Positions 31,172-40,982 of a stretch of DNA of 42,972 nt are shown piece by piece (within the stretch, counting starts at the first letter, position 1; every line of letters begins with the position of its first letter). This DNA comes from Roseomonas sp. GC11 (GTDB lineage Bacteria > Pseudomonadota > Alphaproteobacteria > Acetobacterales > Acetobacteraceae): the NCBI RefSeq assembly GCF_024437745.1, contig NZ_JANFNY010000041.1, positions 1 to 42,972 on the forward strand. The letters are read 5' to 3'. Under the pieces are notes generated by a model, which saw only the letters and a program-made list of their open reading frames with translations, was not told the DNA's origin and made no database searches. The translations under genes and the position numbers were made by a program.

Positions 31172-32584
31172 TCACAGCGCCGGATCGCAGGGCAGCGGAT
31201 CGCAGGGCAGCACCGGCGGGCCGCCGGCCTCGATCACCGCGCCCGCCTGCAACAGCAGGTCCTCACGATAGCGCCCGGCGACGAGCTGCACGCCCATCGG
31301 CGCCTTCCCCGTCCCGCCCATCGCCACGGTCAGCGCCGGGATGCCCATCAGCGGCAGGCCAATCTGGACGAGCTGTGCCTCCGCCACCCGCTCGAAGGCG
31401 GCGGGCGACTCGACATCGAGCAGGTCCGGGAAGGGCGGCTCGGCGCAGACCGGCAGCAGCAGCACCGGGTAGTTCTTCAGGAAGACCTGCCATTGCCGCA
31501 CGAAGCCGGCACGGGCCTGGAGGATGTCCTGGAACTGGAAGAGATCCGGCGCCGTCACCAGCCGGGCCATCTGGGCCATGACGAAGCTGGCATCCGGGTC
31601 GGCCTCGCGCTCCACGGCGGCATTGCCGGTGCGGCGCGACTCGGCCATCCACAGCATCAGCTGCTGGCGGGCCGGCTCCCGCAGCGGCGGGCAGGCCGTT
31701 TCCACGATGCTCCAGCCCTGTTCCTGCAGGCGCAGCGCGGCGGCGCGCAGGGCGGCCTCCACCTCCGGCGCCGTGGCCAGCCCCTCGGGGCGGACGCAGA
31801 GGGCGGCGCGCTTCGGCGCCGGCGGCCCTTCCAGCGGGGCGGGGACATACCAGGGGTCGCGCACATCCTCGGCCGCCATCGCCTCCAGGCTCAGGCGGAT
31901 ATCGGCGATGCTGCGCGCCAGCGGGCCGGAGACGGCCATGATCTGCGCACCCAGCGCCCGGTCCGGGCCGGAGGCATTCCAGGCCGGCACGCGGCCCAGG
32001 CTGGGGCGCAGCCCGTGCACGCCACAGGCATAGGCCGGGTAGCGGACGGAGCCGGCGATATCCGTGCCATGCCCGATGGCGCCAATGCCCGCCGCCACCG
32101 CCGCCCCGGCGCCGCCGGAGGAGCCGCCCGGCGTCAGCGCCGGGTTGCGCGGGTTCTTCGTGTGGCCGTGCAGGCTGTTGCGGGTGAACCAGCGCAGGCT
32201 GAAGGCCGGGGTGTTGGTGCGGCCGATGATCACCGCCCCCGCCCGGCGCAGATTGGCCACCACCGGGTTGTCCTCGGCGGCGATGAGGTCCTTCTGGATC
32301 TTCAGGCCATTGGTGGTGGCGTGGCCCTTCTGGTCCACATTCACCTTGATGGTAATGGGCACCCCCGCCAGCGGGCCAGGCGCCTCGCCACGGGCCAGGG
32401 CGGCATCCACCGCATCGGCGGCGGCCAGCGCCTCCTCCGGCATCTCCTGCACCACGGCGTTGATCGCGGGGTTCACCGCCGCCAGCCGCGCCAGCGCATC
32501 CTGCGCCACCGCACGCGCCGAGACCTCCCGCGCCTTCACCAGGGCCGCGATCTCGCTGGCCGTCAGCCGCCACAACTCGCTCAT
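31172..32584 (-). CDS. Amidase (amidase-signature family)
   Basis: 470 aa. The Ser-cisSer-Lys triad is visible: Lys80 in VPITIKVNVDQKG, cis-Ser155 in TPGGSSGGAGAAVAAG and nucleophile Ser179 in GHGTDIAGSVRYPA. The Gly/Ser-rich signature and length are normal. It hydrolyses an amide; the natural substrate cannot be derived. GatA is less likely because no gatB/gatC is near. The ATG at 32584 has only a weak GGGATGG site. Upstream lies the composite repeat and the tlpA-like gene, both on the same strand side. Confidence 0.92.
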   Translation of the reverse strand: MSELWRLTASEIAALVKAREVSARAVAQDALARLAAVNPAINAVVQEMPEEALAAADAVDAALARGEAPGPLAGVPITIKVNVDQKGHATTNGLKIQKDLIAAEDNPVVANLRRAGAVIIGRTNTPAFSLRWFTRNSLHGHTKNPRNPALTPGGSSGGAGAAVAAGIGAIGHGTDIAGSVRYPAYACGVHGLRPSLGRVPAWNASGPDRALGAQIMAVSGPLARSIADIRLSLEAMAAEDVRDPWYVPAPLEGPPAPKRAALCVRPEGLATAPEVEAALRAAALRLQEQGWSIVETACPPLREPARQQLMLWMAESRRTGNAAVEREADPDASFVMAQMARLVTAPDLFQFQDILQARAGFVRQWQVFLKNYPVLLLPVCAEPPFPDLLDVESPAAFERVAEAQLVQIGLPLMGIPALTVAMGGTGKAPMGVQLVAGRYREDLLLQAGAVIEAGGPPVLPCDPLPCDPAL

Positions 32585-32674
32585 GCCACCATCCCTGTCC
32601 CTGTGACGGGGCGGGAGTGTCGCGCCGGATGAAAGGGGGCGAAAGCCCCCCCTCTCCGGGAGAAGGGTTTTTCA

Positions 32675-32800
32675 GAGATGTTCTTTTTCTGAAGAAAAAG
32701 AACCAAAAAGACTTTTTTCAGGCTGCCGCCGTCTCCCGTCACGGCGGGACGCCAAACGGATAAAAGTTTTTTGGTTCTTTTTTTTCAAAAAAGAACTTTT
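32675..32800. repeat. Composite repeat: two inverted A/T arms around a G/C hairpin (copies E and F)
   Basis: Arm E on plus: GTTCTTTTTC, loop TGAA, GAAAAAGAAC (32680-32703), then CAAAAAGACTTTTTTCAG. Centre: CCGCCGT...ACGGCGG and GGGACGCCAAACGG (about 32726-32759). Arm F is inverted: AAAAGTTTTTTGGTTC, T-run, AAAAAAGAAC (32764-32796). Overall it is a near-symmetric element of about 125 bases behind the tlpA-like gene. Confidence 0.75.
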
Positions 32801-32811
32801 CTCCAAAAATC

Positions 32812-33372
32812 CTATGTCGCCCCTGTCGCTTCCCCGGCGAGGGCACGCAGCGCCTGGAGCATCCCCGGCTCATCCCACTCCGCCGCGCCTTCGAGGCGGG
32901 CGACCTCGCGGCCCTGGCGATTGACGATGACGCTGGTGGGCAGGCCGCGCGCGCCGAAGGCCCGCGCCGCCGCGCCACGCGGGTCCAGCCAGAGGCCCAG
33001 GGACTTCACCCCCGTGCGGGCATAGAAGGGCTCCACCTGCGAGGCGCCGGCACGGTCGGAGGACAGGGCGAGCACCACCCAGCCCTCCCCGGCCAGGGCG
33101 CGCTGGGCGCGGTCCAGCGCCGGCATCTCGGCCACGCAGGGGCCACACCAGGTGGCCCAGAAATTGATCAGCACCGGGCGGCCGGCGAAGTCGGCCAGCG
33201 TCTTCGGCGCCCCGGCGGCATCCGTGAAGCCGAACTCCGGCAGCGGGCGCGGCACGGAACGGGAGAGCTTGCCAAGACCCTCCGCCGCAATCCCTTGCCG
33301 TGCCGGGAGCAGCGTGGTTAGGGTCGCCCCCGCCGCGAACAGCGAGAGCAGGGAGCGGCGTCCGAGCAACAC
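32812..33372 (-). CDS. TlpA-like thioredoxin-fold protein, exported
   Basis: 186 aa. Start is GTG at 33372-33370, 8 bases after AAGGAAGGA. The N-terminus [30 protein letters not shown] has a twin-arginine-like signal. The thioredoxin motif WATWCGPC (WCGPC at 75-79) follows VLINF, and [12 protein letters not shown] carries the cis-Pro. TlpA/ResA-type proteins reduce disulfides in periplasmic targets such as cytochrome c or Cu-site proteins; the target is unknown. The start is 15 bases from the divergent argH start, so both genes share one short regulatory region. Confidence 0.9.
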   Translation of the reverse strand: MLLGRRSLLSLFAAGATLTTLLPARQGIAAEGLGKLSRSVPRPLPEFGFTDAAGAPKTLADFAGRPVLINFWATWCGPCVAEMPALDRAQRALAGEGWVVLALSSDRAGASQVEPFYARTGVKSLGLWLDPRGAAARAFGARGLPTSVIVNRQGREVARLEGAAEWDEPGMLQALRALAGEATGAT

Positions 33373-33387
33373 GAGGCAGATCCTTCC

Positions 33388-34784
<1,397 letters not shown>

Positions 34785-34788
<4 letters not shown>

Positions 34789-34928
34789 GCCCGCGCCTCG
34801 CCGCCACGCTGATGCTGGCGGCCCTGGCGCTGGCCGCCTGCGGCCGGCCGGGGCCGATCAAGGCCCCCGGCCCGGCCGACCAGGTGACCTATCCGCGCAG
34901 CTATCCGGCGCCGGAAAAGACGCCGTAA
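34785..34928 (+). CDS. Small lipoprotein, LptM/YifL-like
   Basis: 47 aa from GTG at 34785, overlapping the argH stop. [22 protein letters not shown] has a signal peptide and lipobox LAAC with Cys19; the mature part is [20 protein letters not shown] small Cys-Gly-x-x-G-P lipoprotein directly behind argH is the conserved place of LptM/YifL-type proteins in alphaproteobacteria, where lysA usually follows. LptM aids maturation of the LPS translocon. Here lysA is not present. The assignment rests on position, lipobox and the CGxxGP pattern. Confidence 0.75.
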
Positions 34929-34935
34929 TTCTATA

Positions 34936-35062
34936 GAATCTTCTTTTTCTGAAGAAAAAGAAGCAAAAAGACTTTCTTTCAGTTTGGCGTCCCACCTCAG
35001 GCCCGAGGCGGGACGCCAACGGAAAAAAGTTTTTTGGTTCTTTTTTTTCAAAAAAGAACGTC
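34936..35062. repeat. Composite repeat: two inverted A/T arms around a G/C hairpin (copies G and H)
   Basis: Arm G: CTTCTTTTTC, loop TGAA, GAAAAAGAAG (34940-34963). Centre: GGCGTCCC...GGGACGCC (34986-35017). Arm H, inverted: AAAAAAGTTTTTTGGTTC, T-run, AAAAAAGAAC (35023-35059). It lies between convergent ends of the argH-lipoprotein unit and the phosphoesterase and can act as a bidirectional terminator. Confidence 0.75.
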
Positions 35063-35067
35063 TTCCC

Positions 35068-35823
35068 TTACGTCATCCACCCTGTCCCCACCGCATTGAC
35101 CCACCCCTCCCGCCCGGCGGCGCGGGCGAGCGCGACCATGCGCGTGGTGTCATAGGGCAGGAAGCGGAAGCTGGCGCGCCACTGGGCCCCTTCCCGCTCC
35201 AGCACGGCGTAGCAGGCATCGGGCAGGCCGGCCTCCATGAGGTGGGGCGGGCTGTCATCCTCATAGGCGGGGCAGCCGACACTGCCGGGGTTCAGCAGCA
35301 GCCGCCCGCCGGAGAGGCGCAGCGCGCGCGGCCGGTGGCTGTGGGCGCAGAGCAGCAGGCCGTGCGGCAGGCCGGCGGCCTCGGCCTCGATCTCCTCCCG
35401 CGCGCGGCGCAGCACCCGGCCATCGGGCAGCACGCTCTCCATCCAATAGGTCAGGTCGCTGCCAGGCGTGCCGTGACAGAGAAAAATCTCCCCGCCGATG
35501 CTGGCGGTGGGCGGCAGGGCGCGCAGCCAGCCGAGTTGCTCGGGCGAAAGCTGCTCCCGCGCGATTCGGTCGGAAGGATACATGGCCTCGGGCGCCTGGT
35601 CGGTCACCCAGCGGTCATGATTGCCGCGGATGGCCAGCAGCGGCCGCGCCATCAGCAGCGCGGCCGACTCGGCCGGGGCCATCGGGCCGCTGACATGGTC
35701 GCCCAGGGCGACAATGGCGGTGATGCCCTGGGCATCGATATCGGCGAGCACGGCGGCCAGCGCATCGCTGTTGCCATGCACGTCGGCGATCACGGCGAGG
35801 CGCCGGGGAGCTTCGGTCCACAT
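35068..35823 (-). CDS. Metallophosphoesterase (calcineurin-like)
   Basis: 251 aa from ATG at 35823. Two-metal site motifs in order: ADVHGNSDAL (D-x-H), ALGDHVSGP (GD), IRGNHDRW (GNHD), FLCHGTPGSD and CAHSHRPRA (H-x-H). LNPGSVGCP precedes the C-terminal part. It is a cytoplasmic phosphodiesterase or phosphatase of the YfcE/MJ0936 type; the substrate is not shown. A GTG at 35862 with GAGG before it is an equally possible start adding 13 residues. It sits directly behind the multicopper oxidase gene on the same strand and may be co-transcribed. Confidence 0.9.
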   Translation of the reverse strand: MWTEAPRRLAVIADVHGNSDALAAVLADIDAQGITAIVALGDHVSGPMAPAESAALLMARPLLAIRGNHDRWVTDQAPEAMYPSDRIAREQLSPEQLGWLRALPPTASIGGEIFLCHGTPGSDLTYWMESVLPDGRVLRRAREEIEAEAAGLPHGLLLCAHSHRPRALRLSGGRLLLNPGSVGCPAYEDDSPPHLMEAGLPDACYAVLEREGAQWRASFRFLPYDTTRMVALARAAGREGWVNAVGTGWMT

Positions 35824-35881
35824 CGGCCGAGGGTCGGGCCGGGCTGCCGGCCCTGTCAACACACTGGCCTCAACCCTGGCC

Positions 35882-37450
35882 TCAGCGCGGGCGGACGCGG
35901 AACCAGCCCATCATCCCCGTCTCCAGATGCTCCAGCACATGGCAGTGGAACATCCAGTTCCCCGGCGCGGCGACGAAGGCGATCTCCGCCTTCTCGCGCG
36001 GCAGCAGCAGCACGGTATCGGCCCAGTGCGGCGGGTTCTCCTGCCGCGACTGGGAGAGCACCCGGACGCTGTGCCCGTGCAGGTGGATGGGGTGCGGGTG
36101 GGGGGTGAGGTTCTCCAGCTGGAAAACATAGCTGCGCCCGGCCACCAGCTCGGCGAGCGGGGGCGGCAGGCGGGCATGCTCCCCGGCCGGCCAGACGGAG
36201 GCGTTGATGGCCCAGAGGCTGCCCCCGGCGGCACAGAGCGCATCCAGCAGGAGGGCGGCGAAGGGGTCGCCCGGCGGCAGCCCCGCCCCCATGCTTCCGC
36301 CCCCCAGCGCGGCGGTGAAGCGGAAAGAAAGCCGCTCCGCCCGGTGCAGATCGGGCCGCGGGATCTCCGGCGCGTAAAGCCCGCGCGGGGCGAAGGGGCG
36401 CGGCGCCAGGGGAGATGCCAGGGGAGATGCCACCGCCTCCAGCCGCGCCAGGGGGAAGGGCTCGCGCGGGAACTGGTCCAGCACCTCCACCACCGCCCCG
36501 GCGGCGGGGGCGCGCAGCAGGAGGTCCAGCCGCATGGCCGGGCCAAGCCGCCAGGCGCCCAGCGGAAAGGGCGGCACCGCCACGCCATCCACCGCCAGGA
36601 CCACGGCCTCCGCCCCGCGCACCAGGGGCATGATCAGCCGCGTCGAGTCGAGGTTGAGCAGCCGCAGCCGGATATCCCCATGCGCCGGGATGGTGGCGGC
36701 ATAGGCGCGCTGCGCGTTCACCGTGCGCAGCGTGCCGAAGGTGCCGGCCCGCCCGGCGCCCTGCGGCGTCAGGAAGGGCAGCCATTGCCCGGCCGCGTCC
36801 AGCCGCCAGTCCTTGCAGGCCAGGACCAGGTCGGCATGGGAGGGCTCCGGCTCATCCCCCTCCACCACCAGCACGGCGGCCATGCCGCGGCCGACCTGCC
36901 CTGTCTCGTTGCAATGGGGGTGGAGGAAGAAGGTGCCGGGATCGGGCGGGGTGAAGGCGTAGGTGAAGGATTCGCCGGGCAGGACCGGTGGCTGGGTCAC
37001 CCAGGGGACGCCGTCCATGGCGTTGGGCACGCGGACGCCGTGCCAGTGGATGGCGGTATGCTCGGGAAGGGCGTTGTCGAGCCGGGCCAGGATGCTGTCC
37101 CCCCGGCTGGCACGCAGCACGGGAAGGGGAGCCTCCGCATAGGTCCAGAGTTGCGACTCGGGGCCATCGGGGCCGAGCAGCCGGGCCGGGCGCGCGGCGG
37201 CGCGCAGGGTCCATTCATGCCGCCGGCCGGTGGGGCGCGGGGGCGGCGGGGGCAGGGTGACGGCCTGGCTGCCTCCGGTGGCGGGGGCGGGCATGGCCTT
37301 TGCCTCTGCCGTGGCATCGCCTGCCCTGGCATCGCCGGATGCTGTCGCCCCCCGGGTGGCCGCTGGTGCCAGCCCCGCCAGGGCGGAGGCCAGAAGGCCA
37401 CGGCGCCGGAGGAAAACCGGGATGGAGCGGGAGGGGGAGGCAGGCGGCAA
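35882..37450 (-). CDS. Multicopper oxidase, Tat-exported
   Basis: 522 aa from TTG at 37450 (GGAG seven bases upstream). Twin-arginine signal FLRRRGLLASALAG (13-26). Copper motifs: HWHG (135-138), HPHC (177-180), HPIHLHGH (453-460) and HCHVLEHLETGM (502-513), covering the T1 and trinuclear sites; the T1 axial Met is in ETGM. Three cupredoxin domains, size typical of the laccase/CueO type. Periplasmic oxidation of Cu(I) or phenolic substrates is likely. A duplicated ASPLASPLAP lies about residue 336. The XRE gene upstream on the same strand is 103 bases away. Confidence 0.93.
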   Translation of the reverse strand: MPPASPSRSIPVFLRRRGLLASALAGLAPAATRGATASGDARAGDATAEAKAMPAPATGGSQAVTLPPPPPRPTGRRHEWTLRAAARPARLLGPDGPESQLWTYAEAPLPVLRASRGDSILARLDNALPEHTAIHWHGVRVPNAMDGVPWVTQPPVLPGESFTYAFTPPDPGTFFLHPHCNETGQVGRGMAAVLVVEGDEPEPSHADLVLACKDWRLDAAGQWLPFLTPQGAGRAGTFGTLRTVNAQRAYAATIPAHGDIRLRLLNLDSTRLIMPLVRGAEAVVLAVDGVAVPPFPLGAWRLGPAMRLDLLLRAPAAGAVVEVLDQFPREPFPLARLEAVASPLASPLAPRPFAPRGLYAPEIPRPDLHRAERLSFRFTAALGGGSMGAGLPPGDPFAALLLDALCAAGGSLWAINASVWPAGEHARLPPPLAELVAGRSYVFQLENLTPHPHPIHLHGHSVRVLSQSRQENPPHWADTVLLLPREKAEIAFVAAPGNWMFHCHVLEHLETGMMGWFRVRPR

Positions 37451-37553
37451 GGAGGGGCTCCGGCGGGAAGGGCCGGAGGTTAGGCGGGGAGAGCGCCCCT
37501 GTCCCCCTGAATGTGCGAATGACTCGCAGTTCCTGGGGGCAGGGCGGAGCGGC

Positions 37554-37988
37554 TCAGTCGAGCGGGCGCCCCTGCGACTGGGCGGCCAGGGCGCGGGCCA
37601 TCTGGCTCAGGGCCTCCTGGTGCCGCTCATTGTCGATGAGGGCGAAGTTGCGGGCCAGTTCCAGGCACATGCGCTGACGCACGCCGAGCGGCTGCGTGGC
37701 GCCATCCTCGTCGAGGCCCTCGAAGAACCAGGAGACCGGCACGGCCAGCACCATGGCGATTTCGAACAGGCGTCCGGCGGAGATCCGGTTCAGCCCGCGC
37801 TCATACTTGTGCGCCTGCTGGTAGGTCACGCCGATCATGCTCGCCAGCTGCTGCTGGGACAGGCCCAGCATCAGGCGCCGCTCACGAATCCGCATGCCGA
37901 CGTGCCGGTCCGCATGGCGGGCCCGTTGGGTGGAGGAATCTTCCGACTCGTCCGCGCTGGGGACGAGATCGGCATCGCTGTCAGCCAT
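37554..37988 (-). CDS. XRE-type helix-turn-helix regulator
   Basis: 144 aa. Helix-turn-helix at about 34-86: IRERRLMLGLSQQQLASMIGV, TYQQAHKYERGLNRISAGRL, FEIAMVLAVPVSWFFEGL. An acidic N-terminal tail (DADLVPSADESEDSS) and a helical C-terminus flank it. Cro/CI-type regulators of this length with an FFEGL end are common in alphaproteobacteria. The target is unknown; the multicopper oxidase gene follows on the same strand. The upstream A/T-rich stretch 38020-38075 includes TTATCGCGATGTT, possibly its operator. Confidence 0.9.
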   Translation of the reverse strand: MADSDADLVPSADESEDSSTQRARHADRHVGMRIRERRLMLGLSQQQLASMIGVTYQQAHKYERGLNRISAGRLFEIAMVLAVPVSWFFEGLDEDGATQPLGVRQRMCLELARNFALIDNERHQEALSQMARALAAQSQGRPLD

Positions 37989-38034
37989 GCTCTACCCTGT
38001 CAGATGGTTGGAGGTTCAACCTGAAATAGTATTA

Positions 38035-38075
38035 CAGCGCCTGAGGATTATCGCCATTTGTTATCGCGATGTTGA
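38035..38075 (-). promoter_or_regulatory. Possible promoter/operator of the XRE gene
   Basis: An A/T-rich region in G/C-rich DNA. ATTTGTTATCGCGATG and TTGACAAAT form an imperfect dyad around TCGCGA. On the minus strand TTGTCA and GATAAT occur, but their spacing of 20 is longer than ideal. Confidence 0.3.
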
Positions 38076-38196
38076 CAAATCCGTGATCGAAAAAACGCCC
38101 CTCTCCAGCCAAGCCCGCGCCTCGAAAGGGCAGGCTTTGGCCAAAAATGCCCGTATCTGCGGCATTTCCGCCAAACGGTGACAGGCCCGAAAGAAT

Positions 38197-38226
38197 CCCG
38201 CGCCGGCCGGCGGAAGCCGGCGCGGG
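38197..38226 (-). terminator. phaR terminator
   Basis: CCCGCGCCGGC (38197-38207) pairs with GCCGGCGCGGG (38216-38226), 8 bases after the phaR stop; on the minus strand it is followed by ATTCTTTC. Confidence 0.7.
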
Positions 38227-38233
38227 CCGCCGC

Positions 38234-38854
38234 TCACCCTTTGTTGTTGCGCTGCATCTCTGCCATCTGCTGGCGGAGCAGGCGAAGCTCAGCCTTGAGT
38301 TCCGCCACCTCCGCCGGCTCATCGGCCGGGCTGGTGCCGCCGGCCACGCCGCCGGCCAGCGGCCCCTTGGCGGCGAAGGGGCTGAACAGGGACATGGCGC
38401 GCTCCATCATCGCCATGTTCTGCTTGCCCACCTCCTCCAGCCCGGCCAGCGGGTTGAAGCCGCCCATCGCCTGCTCGACGGAGACACGCATCTGTTCCTG
38501 CTGCCGGGCGAAGCTGCCCATGGCGAATTCCAGATAGCGCGGCACCAGCGATTGCAGGCTGTCGCCATAGAAGCCGATGAGCTGGCGCAGGAAGGGGGTG
38601 GGCAGCAGGCTGCGGCCCTTCGCCTCTTCCTCGACGATGATCTGCGTCAGCACGCCGCGGGTGATGTCATCGCCCGACTTGGCATCGTAGACGACGAAGT
38701 CGCGCCCATCGCGCACCATCTTCGCGAGGTCCTCCAGGGTGACGTAGGAGGAGGCCTCGGTGTTGTAGAGGCGGCGGTTGGCGTATTTCTTGATGACGAT
38801 GGTGGGCTTGCCCTGTTCCTCCGCCGGTGCCTGCTGCTTCGCGTGTTCAGACAT
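38234..38854 (-). CDS. phaR: Polyhydroxyalkanoate synthesis regulator PhaR
   Basis: 206 aa from ATG at 38854, with GGGAGG seven bases upstream. The N-terminal PhaR DNA-binding domain is clear: TIVIKKYANRRLYNTEASSY (18-37), VTLEDLAKMVRDGRDFVVYD and ITRGVLTQIIVEEE, followed by the PHB_acc domain LLPTPFLRQLIGFYGDSLQS. The C-terminus is a Gly/Ala linker and a coiled coil (about 180-202). PhaR represses phasin and PHA genes and is released by binding to PHA granules. It is divergent from the phasin/PhaE-like gene, which it probably controls. Confidence 0.94.
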   Translation of the reverse strand: MSEHAKQQAPAEEQGKPTIVIKKYANRRLYNTEASSYVTLEDLAKMVRDGRDFVVYDAKSGDDITRGVLTQIIVEEEAKGRSLLPTPFLRQLIGFYGDSLQSLVPRYLEFAMGSFARQQEQMRVSVEQAMGGFNPLAGLEEVGKQNMAMMERAMSLFSPFAAKGPLAGGVAGGTSPADEPAEVAELKAELRLLRQQMAEMQRNNKG

Positions 38855-38896
38855 TGCTACCTCCCATCCCGCGAACGTGGTCGAAACGACGCTAGC

Positions 38897-38913
38897 ATGC
38901 GGCATGATGCGGC
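38897..38913. promoter_or_regulatory. ATGCGGC direct repeat in the phaR / phasin intergenic region
   Basis: ATGCGGC at 38897-38903 and 38907-38913, with more TGC-rich sequence near. PhaR proteins are known to bind TGC-rich sites, so this is a plausible operator; not proven. Confidence 0.3.
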
Positions 38914-38997
38914 GCGAACAGATGTCGCAGGCGCCCTTTCTTGACGCGCGTCCGGCGCTATGTTCCGCCCCACGCCGCGCCGCAGCAAGGGATGGAA

Positions 38998-39918
38998 ATG
39001 GCCGAGCGCGAGAAGCACCAGCCCCGGGGCGCGGCAGCGCGCTCCTCCGGGGCTCCCGCCGGAACCGGGCCGCGACGCGGCGCCGGGGCCTCTGGCGTGC
39101 CCGGTGCTTCTGGTGTGCCCGGTGCTTCTGGCGTGCCAAGGGCTGCTGGCGCGGACGGGACCTCTGGCCCACAGGGGGCTTCCCCCCGTGCCGCCCCCCC
39201 GGGGGAACAGGGCGGCCGGCCGCCGGAGGGCAGCCGGGATGGCCGCCGCGCCGGCCCGCAGGGTGCCGCGCCCGGGGGTGCGCCCAGGGGTGCGCCCGGA
39301 GCCCAGCCGGGAGCACGGCCGGGAGCAGGGCCGGGGCACAACACGGGCGCGGGCACGGCGGGAAGCACGGGCAACGCCATGCCCGAGGGGCTGGACAGGC
39401 TGGCGGAGGACTGGATCACGCTGTGGCAGAGCGAGATCAGCGCATGGGCGGCGGACCGCGAACTGGCCGAGGCCTGGTCGAACTGGGCCGCGCTCGGTGC
39501 CGCATGGCTGCGCGCCACCAGCACGCCGCCGCCCCGCGCCTTCCAGGACCGCGCCTTCCAGGCCCGCCCCTTCACCCCGCCCGGATGGGCCGGATTCGCC
39601 GAGGGCCAATCGGCCTTCGACCCCACCGCCTTCGACCCCACGGCCTTTGGCGCTCCACCCGCCGCCACGTCGCCCCCCTCCCCCGCCGGGACACCGCATG
39701 AGCCTGCCCCGACGCCGCGGCCCGCGCCCGCTCCCCCTCCACCTGAATCTGGCGCTGATGCGCGGGATGGGGGCAGCGCTGAGCCTGGATCCCCTGACCG
39801 GGCGGCCCTCCTCGCCCGGCTCGCCGAACTGGAGCGACGCCTGGCCGATCTCGAAGGCGGGCCGGGCGGAGATGCACCGGATCGCCCGCGCCCTCGCCGA
39901 GGGCGGGCACGATCCTGA
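38998..39918 (+). CDS. Phasin/PhaE-like protein with disordered N-terminus
   Basis: 306 aa from ATG at 38998 (AAGGG seven bases upstream). Residues 1-125 are Gly/Ala/Pro/Arg-rich and include three copies of ASGVPG. Residues 128-173 form a Trp-rich helical region (LDRLAEDWITLWQSEISAWA, ADRELAEAWSNWAALGAAWL), then short duplications AFQDRAFQAR and AFDPTAFDPTAF, then a Pro-rich stretch and a coiled coil ALLARLAELERRLADLEGG (about 270-288). The arrangement resembles PhaE/phasin-type partners of PHA synthase. The last 221 bases overlap the next gene in another frame. PhaE rather than phasin is inference from the neighbour. Confidence 0.65.
   Translation: MAEREKHQPRGAAARSSGAPAGTGPRRGAGASGVPGASGVPGASGVPRAAGADGTSGPQGASPRAAPPGEQGGRPPEGSRDGRRAGPQGAAPGGAPRGAPGAQPGARPGAGPGHNTGAGTAGSTGNAMPEGLDRLAEDWITLWQSEISAWAADRELAEAWSNWAALGAAWLRATSTPPPRAFQDRAFQARPFTPPGWAGFAEGQSAFDPTAFDPTAFGAPPAATSPPSPAGTPHEPAPTPRPAPAPPPPESGADARDGGSAEPGSPDRAALLARLAELERRLADLEGGPGGDAPDRPRPRRGRARS
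39088..39138 (+). repeat. 18-nt tandem repeat inside the phasin-like gene
   Basis: GCCTCTGGCGTGCCCGGT, GCTTCTGGTGTGCCCGGT and GCTTCTGGCGTGCCAAGG in a row, encoding ASGVPG, ASGVPG and ASGVPR. Confidence 0.85.
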
Positions 39919-40951
39919 GCGCTTCCGCGCCGCCGTGCTGCGGCGCCTCGCCCGCCAGGACCGCGCGCTGATCGCCGGCCTCGCCGCCTATCGCCGCCAC
40001 CCCTACACCCGGCAGATGCCCCCGCCCCCCGTGCTCTGGCAGGAAGGCGACAGCCGCCTGCTCGACTATGGCGGCAGCGGGCCGGCCGTGCTCGTCATCC
40101 CCTCCCTGGTCAACCGGGCGGAGGTGCTCGACCTCATGCCCGGCCACTCCCTGCTGCGCTGGCTGGCCGCCAGCGGCCAGCGCGTGCTGCTGCTGGACTG
40201 GGGCTGGCCCGGCGAGGCGGAACGCGGCTTCACCCTCACCGACTATGTCGCCGGGCGGCTGGAACGCGCCCTCTCCGCCCCCGCCCTGCGCCCGCTCGGG
40301 GCCCTGGCCCTGGTGGGCTACTGCATGGGCGGGCTGCTCGCCCTCGGCGCCGCGCTGCGCCGGCCGGACCGGCTGCGCGGCCTCGCCCTGCTCGCCACCC
40401 CCTGGGATTTCCACGCGGGCGACACCGCCACCCGCAACCGCGCCCTGGCCCTCGCCGCCCTGCTGCCAGGGCTGGAGCCGCTGCTCCAGGCCCAGGGCGC
40501 CCTGCCCGTCGATGTCATCCAGACCCTCTTCGCCGGGCTCGACCCCTGGAGCATCGCCGCCAAGTTCCGCGCCTTCGCCGGCATGGACCCGGACAGCCCA
40601 CGCGCCCATCTCTTCGTCGCGCTAGAAGACTGGCTGAATGACGGCATCCCCCTCGCCGCCCCGGTGGCGCGCGAGGCGCTGGGCGGCTGGTATGGCCGCA
40701 ACGAGACGGCGCATCTGCGCTGGCGCATCGCCGGCGCGGTGGTGGACCCGGCGGCGCTGGAGGTGCCCGCCTTCGTCGCCGTGCCGCGGGCGGACCGCAT
40801 CGTCCCCCCCGAATCGGCCATCGCCCTCGGCCTCCGCCTGCCCGGCGCGCAGCTCCGCGTGGTGGAGGCCGGGCATATCGGCATGGCCGCCGGCGGCCGC
40901 GCCGAGACACTCCTGTGGCAACCCCTGCGCGCATGGCTTGGGGCCTTGTAG
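39698..40951 (+). CDS. PHA synthase-like alpha/beta hydrolase (short PhaC)
   Basis: 417 aa from ATG at 39698, within the previous gene. The lipase-box variant GYCMGG (207-212) puts Cys209 as nucleophile, with Asp366 (PRADRIVPP) and His393 (EAGHIGMAAG) completing a Cys-Asp-His triad as in PHA synthases. WGWPGEAERGFTLTDYV (168-184) is a second PhaC hallmark. At 417 aa it is shorter than class I PhaC (about 560-600) and closer to class III, which needs a PhaE partner. The start PRPLPLHLNLAL is typical of this subgroup, supporting the overlapping start. It likely polymerises hydroxyacyl-CoA on granules. Confidence 0.85.
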   Translation: MSLPRRRGPRPLPLHLNLALMRGMGAALSLDPLTGRPSSPGSPNWSDAWPISKAGRAEMHRIARALAEGGHDPERFRAAVLRRLARQDRALIAGLAAYRRHPYTRQMPPPPVLWQEGDSRLLDYGGSGPAVLVIPSLVNRAEVLDLMPGHSLLRWLAASGQRVLLLDWGWPGEAERGFTLTDYVAGRLERALSAPALRPLGALALVGYCMGGLLALGAALRRPDRLRGLALLATPWDFHAGDTATRNRALALAALLPGLEPLLQAQGALPVDVIQTLFAGLDPWSIAAKFRAFAGMDPDSPRAHLFVALEDWLNDGIPLAAPVAREALGGWYGRNETAHLRWRIAGAVVDPAALEVPAFVAVPRADRIVPPESAIALGLRLPGAQLRVVEAGHIGMAAGGRAETLLWQPLRAWLGAL

Positions 40952-40982
40952 CGGTCCCATATCGCTAGCAGACTGACCTCAG

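Noticed and set aside
38941-38964. TTGACG...TATGTT as a promoter for the phasin-like gene
   Set aside because: The spacing of 12 bases is too short for a sigma-70 promoter.
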